A stretch of DNA of 64,000 nt from G032773895 sp965248935 (GCA_965248935.1 OZ252214.1:1860001-1924000); one strand, 5' to 3'; positions 24,165 through 33,591 are shown, numbered from the stretch's first letter. Program-made: numbers and translations. Notes: generated by a model not told the origin, from the sequence alone.

Positions 24165-25106
24165 TCAAGTTTCACACTCTAGGCTCGCAATATGATCGTC
24201 ACATATAGTTTTTACAAAGGCTTTGAGCTGCTCTAATTGTTCGGCTATCCAGCTCAGCTCTTCTTCTGTAATTTTATAGTGTTCGGAATAACGCGAGTCA
24301 ATATATGCTCGTTTTAATAATTCAAAACAACGCCTATAAAATTTATTATCCCTTGGAAAAATATTAGTTAATGCTAAATTTGGCAAAGTTGCATCAATAG
24401 CCATATTGCGTAGGTTTTTTAAATTGTGCGTTCTTGGCCGATAGTTTGAGAATACAAGAAGAAGACAGGCATAAAAGCGTTCTGTGGATTGGTGAAGATT
24501 AAATGCCGCCAATTTAAGTTTCTGTTTAGACAAATGAAATTCGTAACCATCTAAAAAGTCACATGCAAGACTATACCACTGTTCAAAATGCTGTTTGGCA
24601 ATCACCAAGCGCTCTGCCTTGGTAAGGTTCTTGGGTTCTGGCAAGCCCTTGCCCGAGCGGGTATATAAATATACGCCGTCTTTACGAATATCGCTAAAAA
24701 AATAATGGCCTTCACTTAACCACTGAATCACTTCTTCATGCGTATGCACAATCAGGTTTAGCGGCGCTTTGGTGATACGATCAACCTTATCTTCAATACC
24801 ATGCCATAAGCGAAGATCATCGGCCAGCTCTCGCCCATTAACCGCCACTAAAATATCATAATCACTGATATAGCCATTAACATGATTTTCGACATAATCA
24901 CCACGCGCATAGCTACCAAATAATACCAACCAAACCACCTGACCTTGGCGTTTCCCAGACTTGCTTTCTGCATAGGCATCAACCTCATTGAGGGTTAGAC
25001 GCCTAATTTCCGTAATGATATTTTGTTTGCGTTCAGGCAAGTGATCGAGGCTGGTCTTTATCATTGAAGAAAATGCCTGTGAGATGGAGTCGCAGTATTG
25101 TAACAA
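24165..25106 (-). CDS. Nucleotidyltransferase (MNT)-HEPN fusion protein
   Basis: 313 residues. The N-terminal half is a polymerase-beta-like nucleotidyltransferase: GSYARGD (64-70) and the metal-binding SDYDILV (D82, D84). The C-terminal half is a HEPN-like helical domain ending in RYSEHYKIT (R272, H276). As separate genes, HEPN RNase toxins and MNT antitoxins form toxin-antitoxin pairs in which MNT AMPylates HEPN; single-chain fusions are also common and of unclear role. The first codon is TTG with AGGAG only 3 nt upstream; an ATG 42 nt downstream is the alternative. It sits alone upstream (in map order) of ntrC, next to the toxin-immunity patch. Confidence 0.75.
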   Translation of the reverse strand: MLQYCDSISQAFSSMIKTSLDHLPERKQNIITEIRRLTLNEVDAYAESKSGKRQGQVVWLVLFGSYARGDYVENHVNGYISDYDILVAVNGRELADDLRLWHGIEDKVDRITKAPLNLIVHTHEEVIQWLSEGHYFFSDIRKDGVYLYTRSGKGLPEPKNLTKAERLVIAKQHFEQWYSLACDFLDGYEFHLSKQKLKLAAFNLHQSTERFYACLLLVFSNYRPRTHNLKNLRNMAIDATLPNLALTNIFPRDNKFYRRCFELLKRAYIDSRYSEHYKITEEELSWIAEQLEQLKAFVKTICDDHIASLECET

Positions 25107-25219
25107 AAACTCCTATGTTTTTGATCCTTTGATAAGACTAAGTACGAAAAAGAACTTTCTAAAAGTACCATATTGGGTTATCAGTGGAGAGGGTTAATAC
25201 TTCAGCATAAAACATAAAA

Positions 25220-26626
25220 CTACTCTTGATCAAACTTCAGTTCTTTAAGCTTTCTTGTCAGCGTATTTCTTCCCCAACCCAAGAGTTCGGCTGCATCTTT
25301 TTTCCTGCCGCCGGTATGCTTTAACGCAACCTCAATAAGCGCTTGCTCAAATTTGGGGACAGCGGTTTTTAGTATATCCACCTCGCCACATTTAAGGGCT
25401 TGGTTAGCCCATTGGGCTAAGGCTTTATCCCATTCTGAATGATTGCTTTCAGTCTTGCTTTGCTGCTGAAGCTCTGGTGGTAAATCACTTATTTGGATTT
25501 CGCGACCCGAAGCCATCACCGTCAACCAACGACATACATTCTCTAGCTGCCGAACATTTCCCGGCCAAGGTAATTGAGCAATGTAGGTTTCGGTTTCCGA
25601 TGTCAGCACTTTAGGCTCGACAGACAGCTCATTTGCCGCACTTCTTAAAAAGTGCTGTACCAGCTTAGCAATATCTTCCCTGCGTTCGCTCAGTTGCGGC
25701 AAATGGACTCGAATAACATTTAACCTGTGAAAAAGGTCTTCCCGAAAACGTCCTTGCTGCACAAGCTCTTCTAGGTTTTGATGGGTGGCCGCAATAATGC
25801 GCACATCGGCCCTAACTGGGGTATGGCCGCCTACTCGGTAAAATTCACCATCGGCTAAAACTCGCAACAAACGGGTTTGCGTATCGGCTGGCATATCGCC
25901 AATTTCGTCCAGGAAAAGCGTACCGCCATGCGCTTGCAGGAAACGCCCCTGCCTTTGGTTTACCGCGCCAGTAAATGCGCCTTTCTCGTGACCAAACAAT
26001 TCCGATTCAATTAAATCTTTTGGAATGGCCGCCATATTAAGCGCAATAAATTCACCGTCTTTTCTAGGGCTATGCTTGTGCAATGCTTTGGCGACTAATT
26101 CTTTGCCTGTACCGGAAGCGCCATTAATCAGAACGGTGATATTTGAGTGGGAGAGCCGACCAATCGCTCTAAAGACTTCCTGCATGGCAGGCGCCTCACC
26201 AATAATTTCTGTGTTTATTAAGGAAGTCGCTTCCTCAATACTCTCAAGTTGATTTTCGTTGGCTTGAGCTAAAGCTCGTTGCGTCACCTCCACGGCTTCT
26301 TCTATATCAAAAGGTTTCGGCAGGTATTCAAATGCCCCGCCTTGGTAAGCGGAAACCGCACTGTCTAAATCCGAGTGGGCGGTCATAATAATAACGGGAA
26401 TGCTAGGGTATTCCAGGCAAATTTTCCCGAGCAACGAAAGGCCGTCGATACCTGGCATACGCACATCACACAAAATCACTTTTGGTATTTCTCTTGGCAG
26501 TGCAGCTAAGGCAGCGTCTCCACTGTCAAAACAACGGGTAGCAATACTCTCTTGGCTCAAGGCTTTATCCAGTACCCAGCGAATGGAATTATCATCATCA
26601 ATGACCCAGACTAAATTCTTATGCAT
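25220..26626 (-). CDS. ntrC: Nitrogen regulation response regulator NtrC
   Basis: 468 residues, the family's usual length. The receiver domain has phospho-acceptor D54 (ILCDVRMPG). The AAA+ domain has Walker A GASGTGKE (169-176) and an intact sigma-54 contact loop GAFTGA (216-221). The C-terminal Fis-type helix-turn-helix ends GWGRNTLTRKLKEL. It activates sigma-54 promoters such as glnA under nitrogen limitation after phosphorylation by NtrB. The ATG overlaps the 3' end of ntrB by 8 nt, so translation is coupled. A near-perfect NtrC-type site lies upstream of ntrB, consistent with autoregulation. Confidence 0.97.
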   Translation of the reverse strand: MHKNLVWVIDDDNSIRWVLDKALSQESIATRCFDSGDAALAALPREIPKVILCDVRMPGIDGLSLLGKICLEYPSIPVIIMTAHSDLDSAVSAYQGGAFEYLPKPFDIEEAVEVTQRALAQANENQLESIEEATSLINTEIIGEAPAMQEVFRAIGRLSHSNITVLINGASGTGKELVAKALHKHSPRKDGEFIALNMAAIPKDLIESELFGHEKGAFTGAVNQRQGRFLQAHGGTLFLDEIGDMPADTQTRLLRVLADGEFYRVGGHTPVRADVRIIAATHQNLEELVQQGRFREDLFHRLNVIRVHLPQLSERREDIAKLVQHFLRSAANELSVEPKVLTSETETYIAQLPWPGNVRQLENVCRWLTVMASGREIQISDLPPELQQQSKTESNHSEWDKALAQWANQALKCGEVDILKTAVPKFEQALIEVALKHTGGRKKDAAELLGWGRNTLTRKLKELKFDQE

Positions 26627-27704
26627 TATTTGTCCCTAATGGAAGATAAATAACAAACTCGGTAGAGTGTGAATGGCTTTGGTATTCAATTAGCCCTTGG
26701 TGTTGACCAATTAAATTCTGTGCAATAGACAGTCCAATGCCGGTTCCCGATGCCCTGCCACTGATCATGGGGAGAAACATATCGTCTACGATGGTATCGG
26801 GAATGCCGGGTCCGTTGTCTTCTATGCCAATACGAACCACTAATGGGTGATAGGTTTTCCCAATGGTATATCGGCGCTGAATACGAGTCGAAAATCGAAT
26901 ATTGGGCGGTTCGCTTTGCTGGCTTTCCAGTAGCGCCTGCATGGCATTGCGTGCAATATTTAATATGGCTTGCACCAATTGCTCTTTGTCTCCAAGCAGT
27001 TCGGGAATACTGGGGTCGTAATCTCGAATAATGGAAATTTGCTTGCCGCATTCTGCGTGAATTATGGTTGTGACATGCTCCAATGCGGCGTGAATATTGA
27101 GAGGTAATTTTTTTGTCGGTTTATTCGGGCCTAAGAGCCTATCCACTAAGTTTCTGAGTCGATCTGTTTCCTCAATAATGACACGAGTATATTCGTCCAG
27201 GTCATCATTATCTAGCTCGCGCCTTAATAATTGTGCTGCACCACGAATACCTCCCAGCGGGTTTTTAATTTCATGAGCGAGACTTCTGGCTAAGTTACGC
27301 GATGTTTCTCGATAGGAAAGTAGTGCTTCTTCTCGGCTAATTTTTAACAGCCGGTCTAGAGTTTGGACTTCGATAAGCGTATTGCCTGTTTCTGGATTGG
27401 GAGTAACCGAATAGTCCACAGTAATTTCTTGTTGGTTGTGGAGCCGCCAAAGCTCTTTGCGTTTGGTGAAATTTCTATTGTCTTGGAGCGCATGTTGAAG
27501 TGTATCGGGAGTCCCTGAGGATTGCGAAAAGCACACATACAGAGGTTTACCTTGCATATTATCATTGCTTAGGCCCAACATCATTTCTGCGGCAACATTG
27601 ATGTAGCAAATCGAGAAGGGCCCATCGACAACAATAACCGCCGTCATTAGGCCGTCGAGCACTTGTTTATAATCGGATGCGAATAAGGCCATGTCGTTTA
27701 TCAT
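26619..27704 (-). CDS. ntrB: Nitrogen sensor histidine kinase NtrB
   Basis: 361 residues, soluble. An N-terminal PAS domain (VIVVDGPFSICYINVAAEMM) precedes the H-box LAHEIKNPLGG with phospho-acceptor H144 and a C-terminal ATPase domain (IEDNGPGIP, GRASGTGIGLSIAQNLI). NtrB phosphorylates and dephosphorylates NtrC in response to the PII protein. Two ATGs lie 12 nt apart (27704 and 27692). It forms an operon with ntrC. The region 144-158 nt upstream carries a TGCACC-N5-AGTGCA site resembling NtrC operators. Confidence 0.96.
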   Translation of the reverse strand: MINDMALFASDYKQVLDGLMTAVIVVDGPFSICYINVAAEMMLGLSNDNMQGKPLYVCFSQSSGTPDTLQHALQDNRNFTKRKELWRLHNQQEITVDYSVTPNPETGNTLIEVQTLDRLLKISREEALLSYRETSRNLARSLAHEIKNPLGGIRGAAQLLRRELDNDDLDEYTRVIIEETDRLRNLVDRLLGPNKPTKKLPLNIHAALEHVTTIIHAECGKQISIIRDYDPSIPELLGDKEQLVQAILNIARNAMQALLESQQSEPPNIRFSTRIQRRYTIGKTYHPLVVRIGIEDNGPGIPDTIVDDMFLPMISGRASGTGIGLSIAQNLIGQHQGLIEYQSHSHSTEFVIYLPLGTNNA

Positions 27705-27846
27705 TCTTAGGTTAAGTGCGTTATATACTTGCCTATATACTTACCTTTAAGCAATAACCGAACCAAATAAAAAGGTATAAGGACCCGCGTGAAACCGCCT
27801 ACTTTAGGTGTATTGCCGGGAGAACTTAGCTTAACAGGCAAGGTTT

Positions 27847-27863
27847 GCACCATATTAGTGCAA
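27847..27863. promoter_or_regulatory. NtrC-type binding site upstream of ntrBC
   Basis: TGCACC-ATATT-AGTGCA differs by one base from the symmetrical NtrC consensus TGCACC-N5-GGTGCA. It lies 143-159 nt upstream of ntrB, so autoregulation of ntrBC is likely. Confidence 0.65.
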
Positions 27864-27969
27864 TATCAATAGACTATCATCCTAGAGATAAGTTTTAGAA
27901 ATAAAATCTAAAAGACAGGCCGTCGAAAGCTAGAAACCGTATTTAAAGATAACAGCCACAAAGCCCTAG

Positions 27970-28503
27970 CTAACGCTTACCACCGGGATGAATAATGTAG
28001 ATCGTAACCGGAGAAGATGTGGATAGCACTTTCCCCTTACTATCAACAATCTGAGCCGTTATAGTTTGCTTGCCTCTCATAGACTTAGTAATGGGCACAC
28101 TGCCCGCCTGCTCGCCGTTGGGAAATAGAGTACTGCTCCCACCAATAGTGACGTTAACTTGGCGACTGCCAAGTTTCTTTGATGTGCTTACCGCCACCTT
28201 AACTATACCCGCCGCAGAAAGCACTTTTGCACCCTCAACGGGGCTGACAATGCGCGCATTATAAGAGGGCGTTGCCGGTTTTATTGGTTTTTCCGGAGTA
28301 GGGCGAATTTGTATTTTCTTAATGGGTGGCTGAGTATTGGTATTGGATATTTCAACAACGTCCGCTTTTTTTTCTACTGCCGGGCTATCGGTATAAGTCA
28401 CCTTGCCGTTTTCATCGATGGTTTTAAATACTTCAGCGAATAATTTTGCTGAAATCACTATCAGCATTATGCCAAGAAAAATAACCGCTCTACGTCTATT
28501 CAT
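27970..28503 (-). CDS. DUF4124 domain-containing exported protein
   Basis: 177 residues. An N-terminal signal/anchor (about 5-23) precedes the DUF4124 motif FKTIDENGKVTYTDSP (about 26-41), often found in proteins encoded next to glnA/ntrBC in pseudomonads. A Pro-rich spacer leads to an Ig-like C-terminal domain (SPVEGAKVLSAAGIVKVAV, then QTITAQIVDSKGKVL). The function is unknown; a periplasmic location is predicted. It lies between ntrB and glnA in the usual order for these genera, supporting chromosomal-core status for this segment. Confidence 0.85.
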   Translation of the reverse strand: MNRRRAVIFLGIMLIVISAKLFAEVFKTIDENGKVTYTDSPAVEKKADVVEISNTNTQPPIKKIQIRPTPEKPIKPATPSYNARIVSPVEGAKVLSAAGIVKVAVSTSKKLGSRQVNVTIGGSSTLFPNGEQAGSVPITKSMRGKQTITAQIVDSKGKVLSTSSPVTIYIIHPGGKR

Positions 28504-28688
28504 TGCCTTTTCCTCAAAGGTTACTGCAAATTAATCATACTTTATCGTAAAAAATAAAAATGTGATCGTATCTTGGCACCTTATCAAAGCAATTTGTCAC
28601 ATTTGAATACATTTCCATAACTTAATTATAACCCGTTAAGCAATATAATCACGGCTCAAAATTTTGAGTAAGATAATGGAGCATTAAA

Positions 28689-29069
28689 GTGAAATCAGCG
28701 GTTACTATTTTTCTTTTAGTAGGCGTAGCATTATTCGCTACCTCCTGTGGTGAAAAAAGCCAAGCGCAAATATTTGGGGAAAGGATTGTTATCTATAAAA
28801 GCACCGGCACCAAGCAGTGCGAGTCCAAGGGAACCCATGTTAAAGAAAGTGAGAAGGCTTTGCTTTCTGCCGGTGTTGCAGTGCAAAAATCCGAGTGTGG
28901 TTTTTTGACGGGCCTAACCATATTGGCAACCTGCGGTGTCGAAGACTTATCGATAAATGTGCATACAATATTATCCACCAATATTATTGATGCACTGCGT
29001 TTAGGGTACGAACCTGTCTCTGAGTTGGAAGAGTCACCGGCGGTGGGTTATACCTCATACGACTGTTAA
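28689..29069 (+). CDS. Small putative lipoprotein
   Basis: 126 residues starting at GTG with TGGAG about 8 nt upstream. The signal peptide ends in the lipobox FATSC, so the mature protein is probably lipid-anchored. The rest holds five cysteines that could form disulfides (CESKG, SECGF, ATCGV, SYDC) but no recognised domain. It is the only plus-strand gene between the DUF4124 gene and glnA. It could be a stress or envelope protein; nothing in the sequence decides this. Confidence 0.65.
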   Translation: MKSAVTIFLLVGVALFATSCGEKSQAQIFGERIVIYKSTGTKQCESKGTHVKESEKALLSAGVAVQKSECGFLTGLTILATCGVEDLSINVHTILSTNIIDALRLGYEPVSELEESPAVGYTSYDC

Positions 29070-29838
29070 TTTTTTCTCAGTTTTTGCCTTTCTAGTTCCC
29101 ACGGAACCCTGTGGGAATTTATGCCTTCCCCTCTATGTACACAAAATCATATAGAAAGCTTTGGGCTAGCAGGGGAGGCTCTGCGCCCGCGCATAGCCAA
29201 TTTATAACGTCTTACCTCAACCCTTTAGGGCCGAACTTTTATAGAGAATTTGGAAAACATAGCGATGTGCCCTTACATTGTTTAACCCGCTTTATAAAAC
29301 TTAAGAACAAGCGATTGTTCGAATCTAAGCAGATGGTTTATTAGGGCGTATTGATTTTTGTAAGCTTCCCACCTTTCACAATAGACGTGGTTAATATATT
29401 TCGTTGCGTTTTCTTTTTCTAGGTTCAAGGTCTTACTCTGAAAATCAATATTTCACTGGCCGTAACGTCCAAACGTTGTAAGTGAACGGTTTACAGACAA
29501 GTATATCCAGCAGTTTAAGTAAAAATTAATTAAATAAAATCAAGCCTAATGCGAATTTGCATAGACTTTAGTACTAGAAAGATAAAAAATACCGAAAATT
29601 AAATGCGCCAAAAAAAGAACCAGAATAGCGAGTAAAGAGAATTTTTCATCCTAATTTTAGGAAACCACAGCTAAACCATTCGTAGCTATTTATTCAGCCA
29701 TCAAACCGAAAAAAATTCTCACAAAAAAAATCCGGCAGCCATAAACGCATACCGGATTTTCTATCAGCCCTTGCTGCAATACTTAAGTAAACAGCATTGC
29801 ACACTTAATGGCCGCTTAATAACCTGTACAAACAGTTA
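29070..29838. other. Long intergenic region downstream of glnA
   Basis: No convincing gene. A 77-codon frame from a GTG-like start at 29111 has no ribosome binding site. It holds the glnA terminator at 29726-29761. Confidence 0.45.
29726..29761 (-). terminator. glnA terminator
   Basis: AAAATCCGG and CCGGATTTT pair around a loop of about 16 nt, with A/T runs on both flanks, downstream of the glnA stop on the minus strand. Confidence 0.75.
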
Positions 29839-31245
29839 TTACACTGAGTAGTACATATCAAATTCTACTGGGTGAGTGGTATGCTCAACACGGTAGACTT
29901 CTTCCATCTTCAATTCGATGTAAGCGTCGATGGTATCGTCAGTGAATACACCACCGGCAGTCAAGAATTCACGGTCAGCGTCGAGAGAGTCTAGAGCTTC
30001 ACGCAGTGAACCCGCCACCTGTGGGATCTCAGCCGCTTCTTCAGGCGGCAGGTCGTACAAGTCTTTATCTGCTGGGTCACCAGGGTGGATCTTATTCTTA
30101 ACACCGTCGATACCCGCCATTAACATAGCGGCAAACATCAAGTATGGGTTGGCAGTTGGGTCGCCGAAACGAAGTTCAACACGCTTACCTTTCGGTGAAG
30201 AAACATAAGGGATACGCAAAGAAGCGGAACGGTTACGTGCAGAGTATGCCAACATAACAGGTGCTTCGAAACCTGGGATCAAACGCTTATAGGAATTAGT
30301 AGAAGCGTTGGCAAAAGCGTTTAGCGCTTTAGCGTGCTTGATAATACCGCCGATGTAGAAAAGAGCCGTTTCGGAAAGACCCGCGTAACCATCACCCGCG
30401 AATTGGTTCTCACCGTCTTTCCAGAAAGACTGATGACAGTGCATACCAGAACCATTATCACCCACAATTGGCTTAGGCATAAACGTCGCTGTTTTACCGT
30501 AAGCGTGAGCAACATTGTGTACGCAGTACTTAAGGATCTGAACTTCGTCAGCCTTGTTGACTAGGGTGTTGAACTTGATGCCGATTTCACACTGGCCCGC
30601 AGTACCCACTTCGTGGTGGTGTACTTCAACTTCAAGGCCCATTTGCTCCATTGCACCACACATTGCCGCACGAATGTCGTGTAGGGAGTCAACAGGAGGA
30701 ACGGGGAAGTAACCGCCTTTCACACCGGGACGGTGCCCCATATTGCCATCGTCGTAGCTGTGTTGTGATGACCAAGCCGCTTCTTCAGAATTGATTTTGT
30801 AGAAAGCGCCGCTCATATCTGAGCCCCACTTGATATCATCAAAGACAAAGAACTCTGGCTCAGGGCCAAAGAAAGCCGTATCGCCAAGGCCGGTAGACTT
30901 TAAGTACTCTTCCGCACGGGAAGCGATCGAACGTGGGTCACGCTCATAGCCTTGGCCGGTAGAGGGTTCAACAATATTACAGCGGACAATAACCGTTGGT
31001 TCGTCAGTGAATGGATCGAGGATAGCCGTACTATCGTCTGGCATAAGGATCATGTCAGACTCGTTAATGCCTTTCCAGCCTTCGATAGAAGAGCCATCGA
31101 ACATTTTGCCTTCTTCGAAAAAGTCTTCCTCTACTTCAGAAACAGGGATAGATACATGCTGTTCTTTACCTTTAGTATCGGTAAAACGCAGGTCAACCCA
31201 GCGTGCTTCGCTTTCTTTTATTAGGTTCAGAGTCTTCTCTGACAT
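29839..31245 (-). CDS. glnA: Type I glutamine synthetase
   Basis: 468 residues from the ATG at 31245, chosen because GGAGG lies 7 nt upstream and the protein then begins MSEKTLNLIKESEARWVDL as in the family; an upstream frame extension to 31272 is not used. It makes glutamine from glutamate, ammonia and ATP. The adenylylation-site tyrosine is Y397 (DLYDLPPEE), so it is the GSI-beta type controlled by GlnE. Also visible are the substrate-loop NGSGMHCHQSFW and VKGGYFPVPP. A sigma-54 promoter 270 nt upstream and two NtrC-like sites further out indicate nitrogen control through ntrBC encoded nearby. Confidence 0.98.
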   Translation of the reverse strand: MSEKTLNLIKESEARWVDLRFTDTKGKEQHVSIPVSEVEEDFFEEGKMFDGSSIEGWKGINESDMILMPDDSTAILDPFTDEPTVIVRCNIVEPSTGQGYERDPRSIASRAEEYLKSTGLGDTAFFGPEPEFFVFDDIKWGSDMSGAFYKINSEEAAWSSQHSYDDGNMGHRPGVKGGYFPVPPVDSLHDIRAAMCGAMEQMGLEVEVHHHEVGTAGQCEIGIKFNTLVNKADEVQILKYCVHNVAHAYGKTATFMPKPIVGDNGSGMHCHQSFWKDGENQFAGDGYAGLSETALFYIGGIIKHAKALNAFANASTNSYKRLIPGFEAPVMLAYSARNRSASLRIPYVSSPKGKRVELRFGDPTANPYLMFAAMLMAGIDGVKNKIHPGDPADKDLYDLPPEEAAEIPQVAGSLREALDSLDADREFLTAGGVFTDDTIDAYIELKMEEVYRVEHTTHPVEFDMYYSV

Positions 31246-31337
31246 GTGAATGCCTCCAGGGTCATGGCCCAACTGTGAGTTTTATGTGTATTGCGTGGAT
31301 GTTTCTGAAGCCTAAACGTTATTCACTCTCAAGCGAA

Positions 31338-31383
31338 CTCGGATACCAAGGGCAGTTGAGGTAAACTGCCCTTGCCTACGAGT
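31338..31383 (-). promoter_or_regulatory. Hairpin in the glnA leader
   Basis: CAAGGGCAGTT (31347-31357) pairs perfectly with AACTGCCCTTG (31364-31374) around a 6-nt loop. An outer CTCG/CGAG pair extends the stem. No T-run follows, so it is not an obvious terminator. Confidence 0.5.
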
Positions 31384-31512
31384 GTGGCATGTTTGCGATG
31401 AAGCCTAAGCTTTGGAAACCCCCAATGTAGAAATACTGGTCTCGCTCGAAAAATGCGAGTTGCAATATTAATGCAATTTCGTGAATTCGCAAGACAAGAT
31501 TGCCTCCTAGAT

Positions 31513-31528
31513 GGCAATATATGTGCCA
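31513..31528 (-). promoter_or_regulatory. Sigma-54 promoter of glnA
   Basis: On the minus strand it reads TGGCAC-ATATA-TTGCC, with full -24 and near-full -12 elements at the right spacing. It leaves a leader of about 255 nt before glnA. Confidence 0.85.
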
Positions 31529-31602
31529 GTGTAAATTTGACCACGCAAGCGTGGAATCCAGGCCATTTGAGACAGCTTAGCAAAGAAGATTTCACCCAAG
31601 CT

Positions 31603-31650
31603 CGCACCATATTAACGCAAAACAACCCAAGCCTGCACCAAAATAGCGCA
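31603..31650. promoter_or_regulatory. Two NtrC-like enhancer sites upstream of glnA
   Basis: GCACC-ATATT-AACGC (31604-31618) and GCACC-AAAAT-AGCGC (31635-31649) lie 31 bases apart (about three helical turns), 76-126 bases upstream of the glnA -24 element. One half of each is consensus. Confidence 0.55.
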
Positions 31651-31666
31651 AAGAAAAGTTATAGAT

Positions 31667-33121
31667 ATGCAATTTATCGTTCGTTTATTTCCAGAGATTA
31701 CCATTAAAAGTCCACCAGTAAGAAAGCGCTGGACAAAACACCTAACAGAAAATATTCGAGTTTTGACTAGGAGGCTACACGAGAAAGCTTCCGTTATCCA
31801 AGATTGGGATAGGCTGGAGCTTAAAATCCCCTCTGACGATGAAGACCTGCGCAAGCAAGTGGTTGACCTGTTAAGCAGAACTCCAGGCATTGCCAACTTC
31901 TCCTGGGTTCGCCCCCGTGCATTTAGCAATCTTCACGATATATACGAATTTGCCTACGAAGCCTGGAAAGATAACCTCGCCGGAAAAAGTTTCTGCGTAA
32001 GAATAAAGCGAAATGGTCAGCATAGCTTTACTTCCATCGAGGCAGAGAAATATGTGGGCGGCGGCTTAAATCAAAACTGCGCGACTGGGGGCGTTAAGCT
32101 CAAGAACCCAGATATTACCGTGAAGATGGAAATTAAAGGCGATACCTGTTATATCGTCGATCATAAATACGAGGGCATTGGCGGCTTCCCTGTGGGAACT
32201 CAAGATGCCGTCCTATCGCTTATTTCTGGCGGCTTTGATTCCACTGTGGCCAGCTATATGATGATTCGGCGAGGCTTGCGAACCCACTACTGCTTCTTTA
32301 GCTTAGGCGGCAAAGAACACGAGATAGGAGTAAAGGAGATCGCCTTTTACCTATGGAATCGCTATGGCTCATCCCATCGAGTGCGTTTTATCACCGTTCC
32401 ATTTGAGGAGGTGGTTGCTGAAATATTACAGAAGATAGACCCCGCCAATATGGGCGTTGTGCTTAAACGTATGATGCTGCGAGCAGCCGATAAAATTTCA
32501 GACAAAGGGGGGGTGCAAGCCTTAGTGACCGGCGAGGCAATTGCCCAGGTCTCCAGCCAAACCATTCATAATTTATCGGTTATCGATGCCGTTACGGACA
32601 AACTCGTACTGCGCCCACTTATAGTGATGGACAAGCCAGATATTATTAAGCTATCGAGGAAAATAGGCGCAGAAGAATTCTCGGCAGCCATACCAGAATA
32701 CTGCGGCGTAGTTTCTGTTAAACCCTCTTCAAAAGTGAAAGTCGAAAAAGTGCTTCAGCAGGAAGCCGAATTTGACCATAGCCTACTGGATAAAGCCATT
32801 GAACATTCCACCGTTCAAGCAATAGATGAAGTAATGGAAGGGCTGGCGAAAAAAACCGACGTCACCCACGTCAGTGAACTTGCAAAAGACGCGATTGTGA
32901 TAGATATTCGACATCCGCAGGAACAAGAGATGAGACCACTCCAAGTGGAAACGGAAGCCTTGGATATTCCATTTTATAATTTGTCCTCTCAGTTTCCAAA
33001 TTTGGACCAAACCAGGCATTACTTTCTATACTGTGATAAGGGCGTTATGAGCGAACTACACGCCGCCCACTTAGTGGATGAAGGCTATACTAATGTATTC
33101 GTATTCAGGCCAGAAAAATAA
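31667..33121 (+). CDS. thiI: tRNA 4-thiouridine synthase / sulfurtransferase ThiI with rhodanese domain
   Basis: 484 residues, the long form. A THUMP domain lies in the first 165 residues, the PP-loop SGGFDST at 187-193 and the conserved C346 (EYCGVVS). A C-terminal rhodanese domain carries the persulfide cysteine C456 (YCDKGVMS). ThiI adenylates and thiolates U8 of tRNA and, with the rhodanese part, delivers sulfur for thiazole synthesis. The ATG follows an AAAGAAAAG stretch. The gene diverges from glnA and its start is only about 18 nt from an NtrC-like site, so nitrogen control could affect it. Confidence 0.97.
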   Translation: MQFIVRLFPEITIKSPPVRKRWTKHLTENIRVLTRRLHEKASVIQDWDRLELKIPSDDEDLRKQVVDLLSRTPGIANFSWVRPRAFSNLHDIYEFAYEAWKDNLAGKSFCVRIKRNGQHSFTSIEAEKYVGGGLNQNCATGGVKLKNPDITVKMEIKGDTCYIVDHKYEGIGGFPVGTQDAVLSLISGGFDSTVASYMMIRRGLRTHYCFFSLGGKEHEIGVKEIAFYLWNRYGSSHRVRFITVPFEEVVAEILQKIDPANMGVVLKRMMLRAADKISDKGGVQALVTGEAIAQVSSQTIHNLSVIDAVTDKLVLRPLIVMDKPDIIKLSRKIGAEEFSAAIPEYCGVVSVKPSSKVKVEKVLQQEAEFDHSLLDKAIEHSTVQAIDEVMEGLAKKTDVTHVSELAKDAIVIDIRHPQEQEMRPLQVETEALDIPFYNLSSQFPNLDQTRHYFLYCDKGVMSELHAAHLVDEGYTNVFVFRPEK

Positions 33122-33129
33122 GGCAATGA

Positions 33130-33576
33130 ATGGCAAATAATACCAAGCAAAATATATGGGTGATCGTAGCAGCCATTGTGGCAATTACAGTGGCTGCGCT
33201 GGCGACCCTTTATTACACCGGAGCGCTGTTTGGCGGCCCCCGTAGCAATGAAAACAAAGGCTACCAGAACATCACTTTTACCGATGCCGTCATTACTTGC
33301 CAAAATAAAACCCGAACTACCTTTAAAGATAATATCAAATTACTGGTTGTAGATAACCATTCAAGCCGATACGAACAAAAGCGTTACCGTTACCTTATCT
33401 TCTTAAAAATGGATTTATTTAACCCAAGAACAAAAAGCACAAACCTGCATTATATCAACTGCTTTGTGAAAGCGAACAATGGACGAGTAGATAAATTTGA
33501 GTCATTTGAAGATAAAGAGTTAAAAACCAGAGTAGGGAAAAAAGACGATACCAATTTATTTGGTTGGCCGAAATAA
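33130..33576 (+). CDS. Small membrane-anchored protein of unknown function
   Basis: 148 residues. One N-terminal membrane span (about 9-31) is followed by a soluble, basic and beta-rich domain with two cysteines (VITCQN, YINCFV). It begins 8 nt after thiI, so it is probably co-transcribed. No family is recognised. The topology suggests a periplasmic domain held at the inner membrane. Confidence 0.7.
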   Translation: MANNTKQNIWVIVAAIVAITVAALATLYYTGALFGGPRSNENKGYQNITFTDAVITCQNKTRTTFKDNIKLLVVDNHSSRYEQKRYRYLIFLKMDLFNPRTKSTNLHYINCFVKANNGRVDKFESFEDKELKTRVGKKDDTNLFGWPK

Positions 33577-33591
33577 ATACCTTTAAAATCT

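Larger units (their letters stand above)
31246..31666. other. glnA-thiI divergent regulatory region
   Basis: It holds a structured glnA leader (31338-31383), an AT-rich palindrome (31461-31475), the glnA sigma-54 promoter and two NtrC-like sites, the latter directly in front of thiI. Confidence 0.7.

Noticed and set aside
29111..29344. 77-codon plus-strand frame after the small lipoprotein
   Set aside because: No ribosome binding site and no recognisable motif; kept as intergenic.
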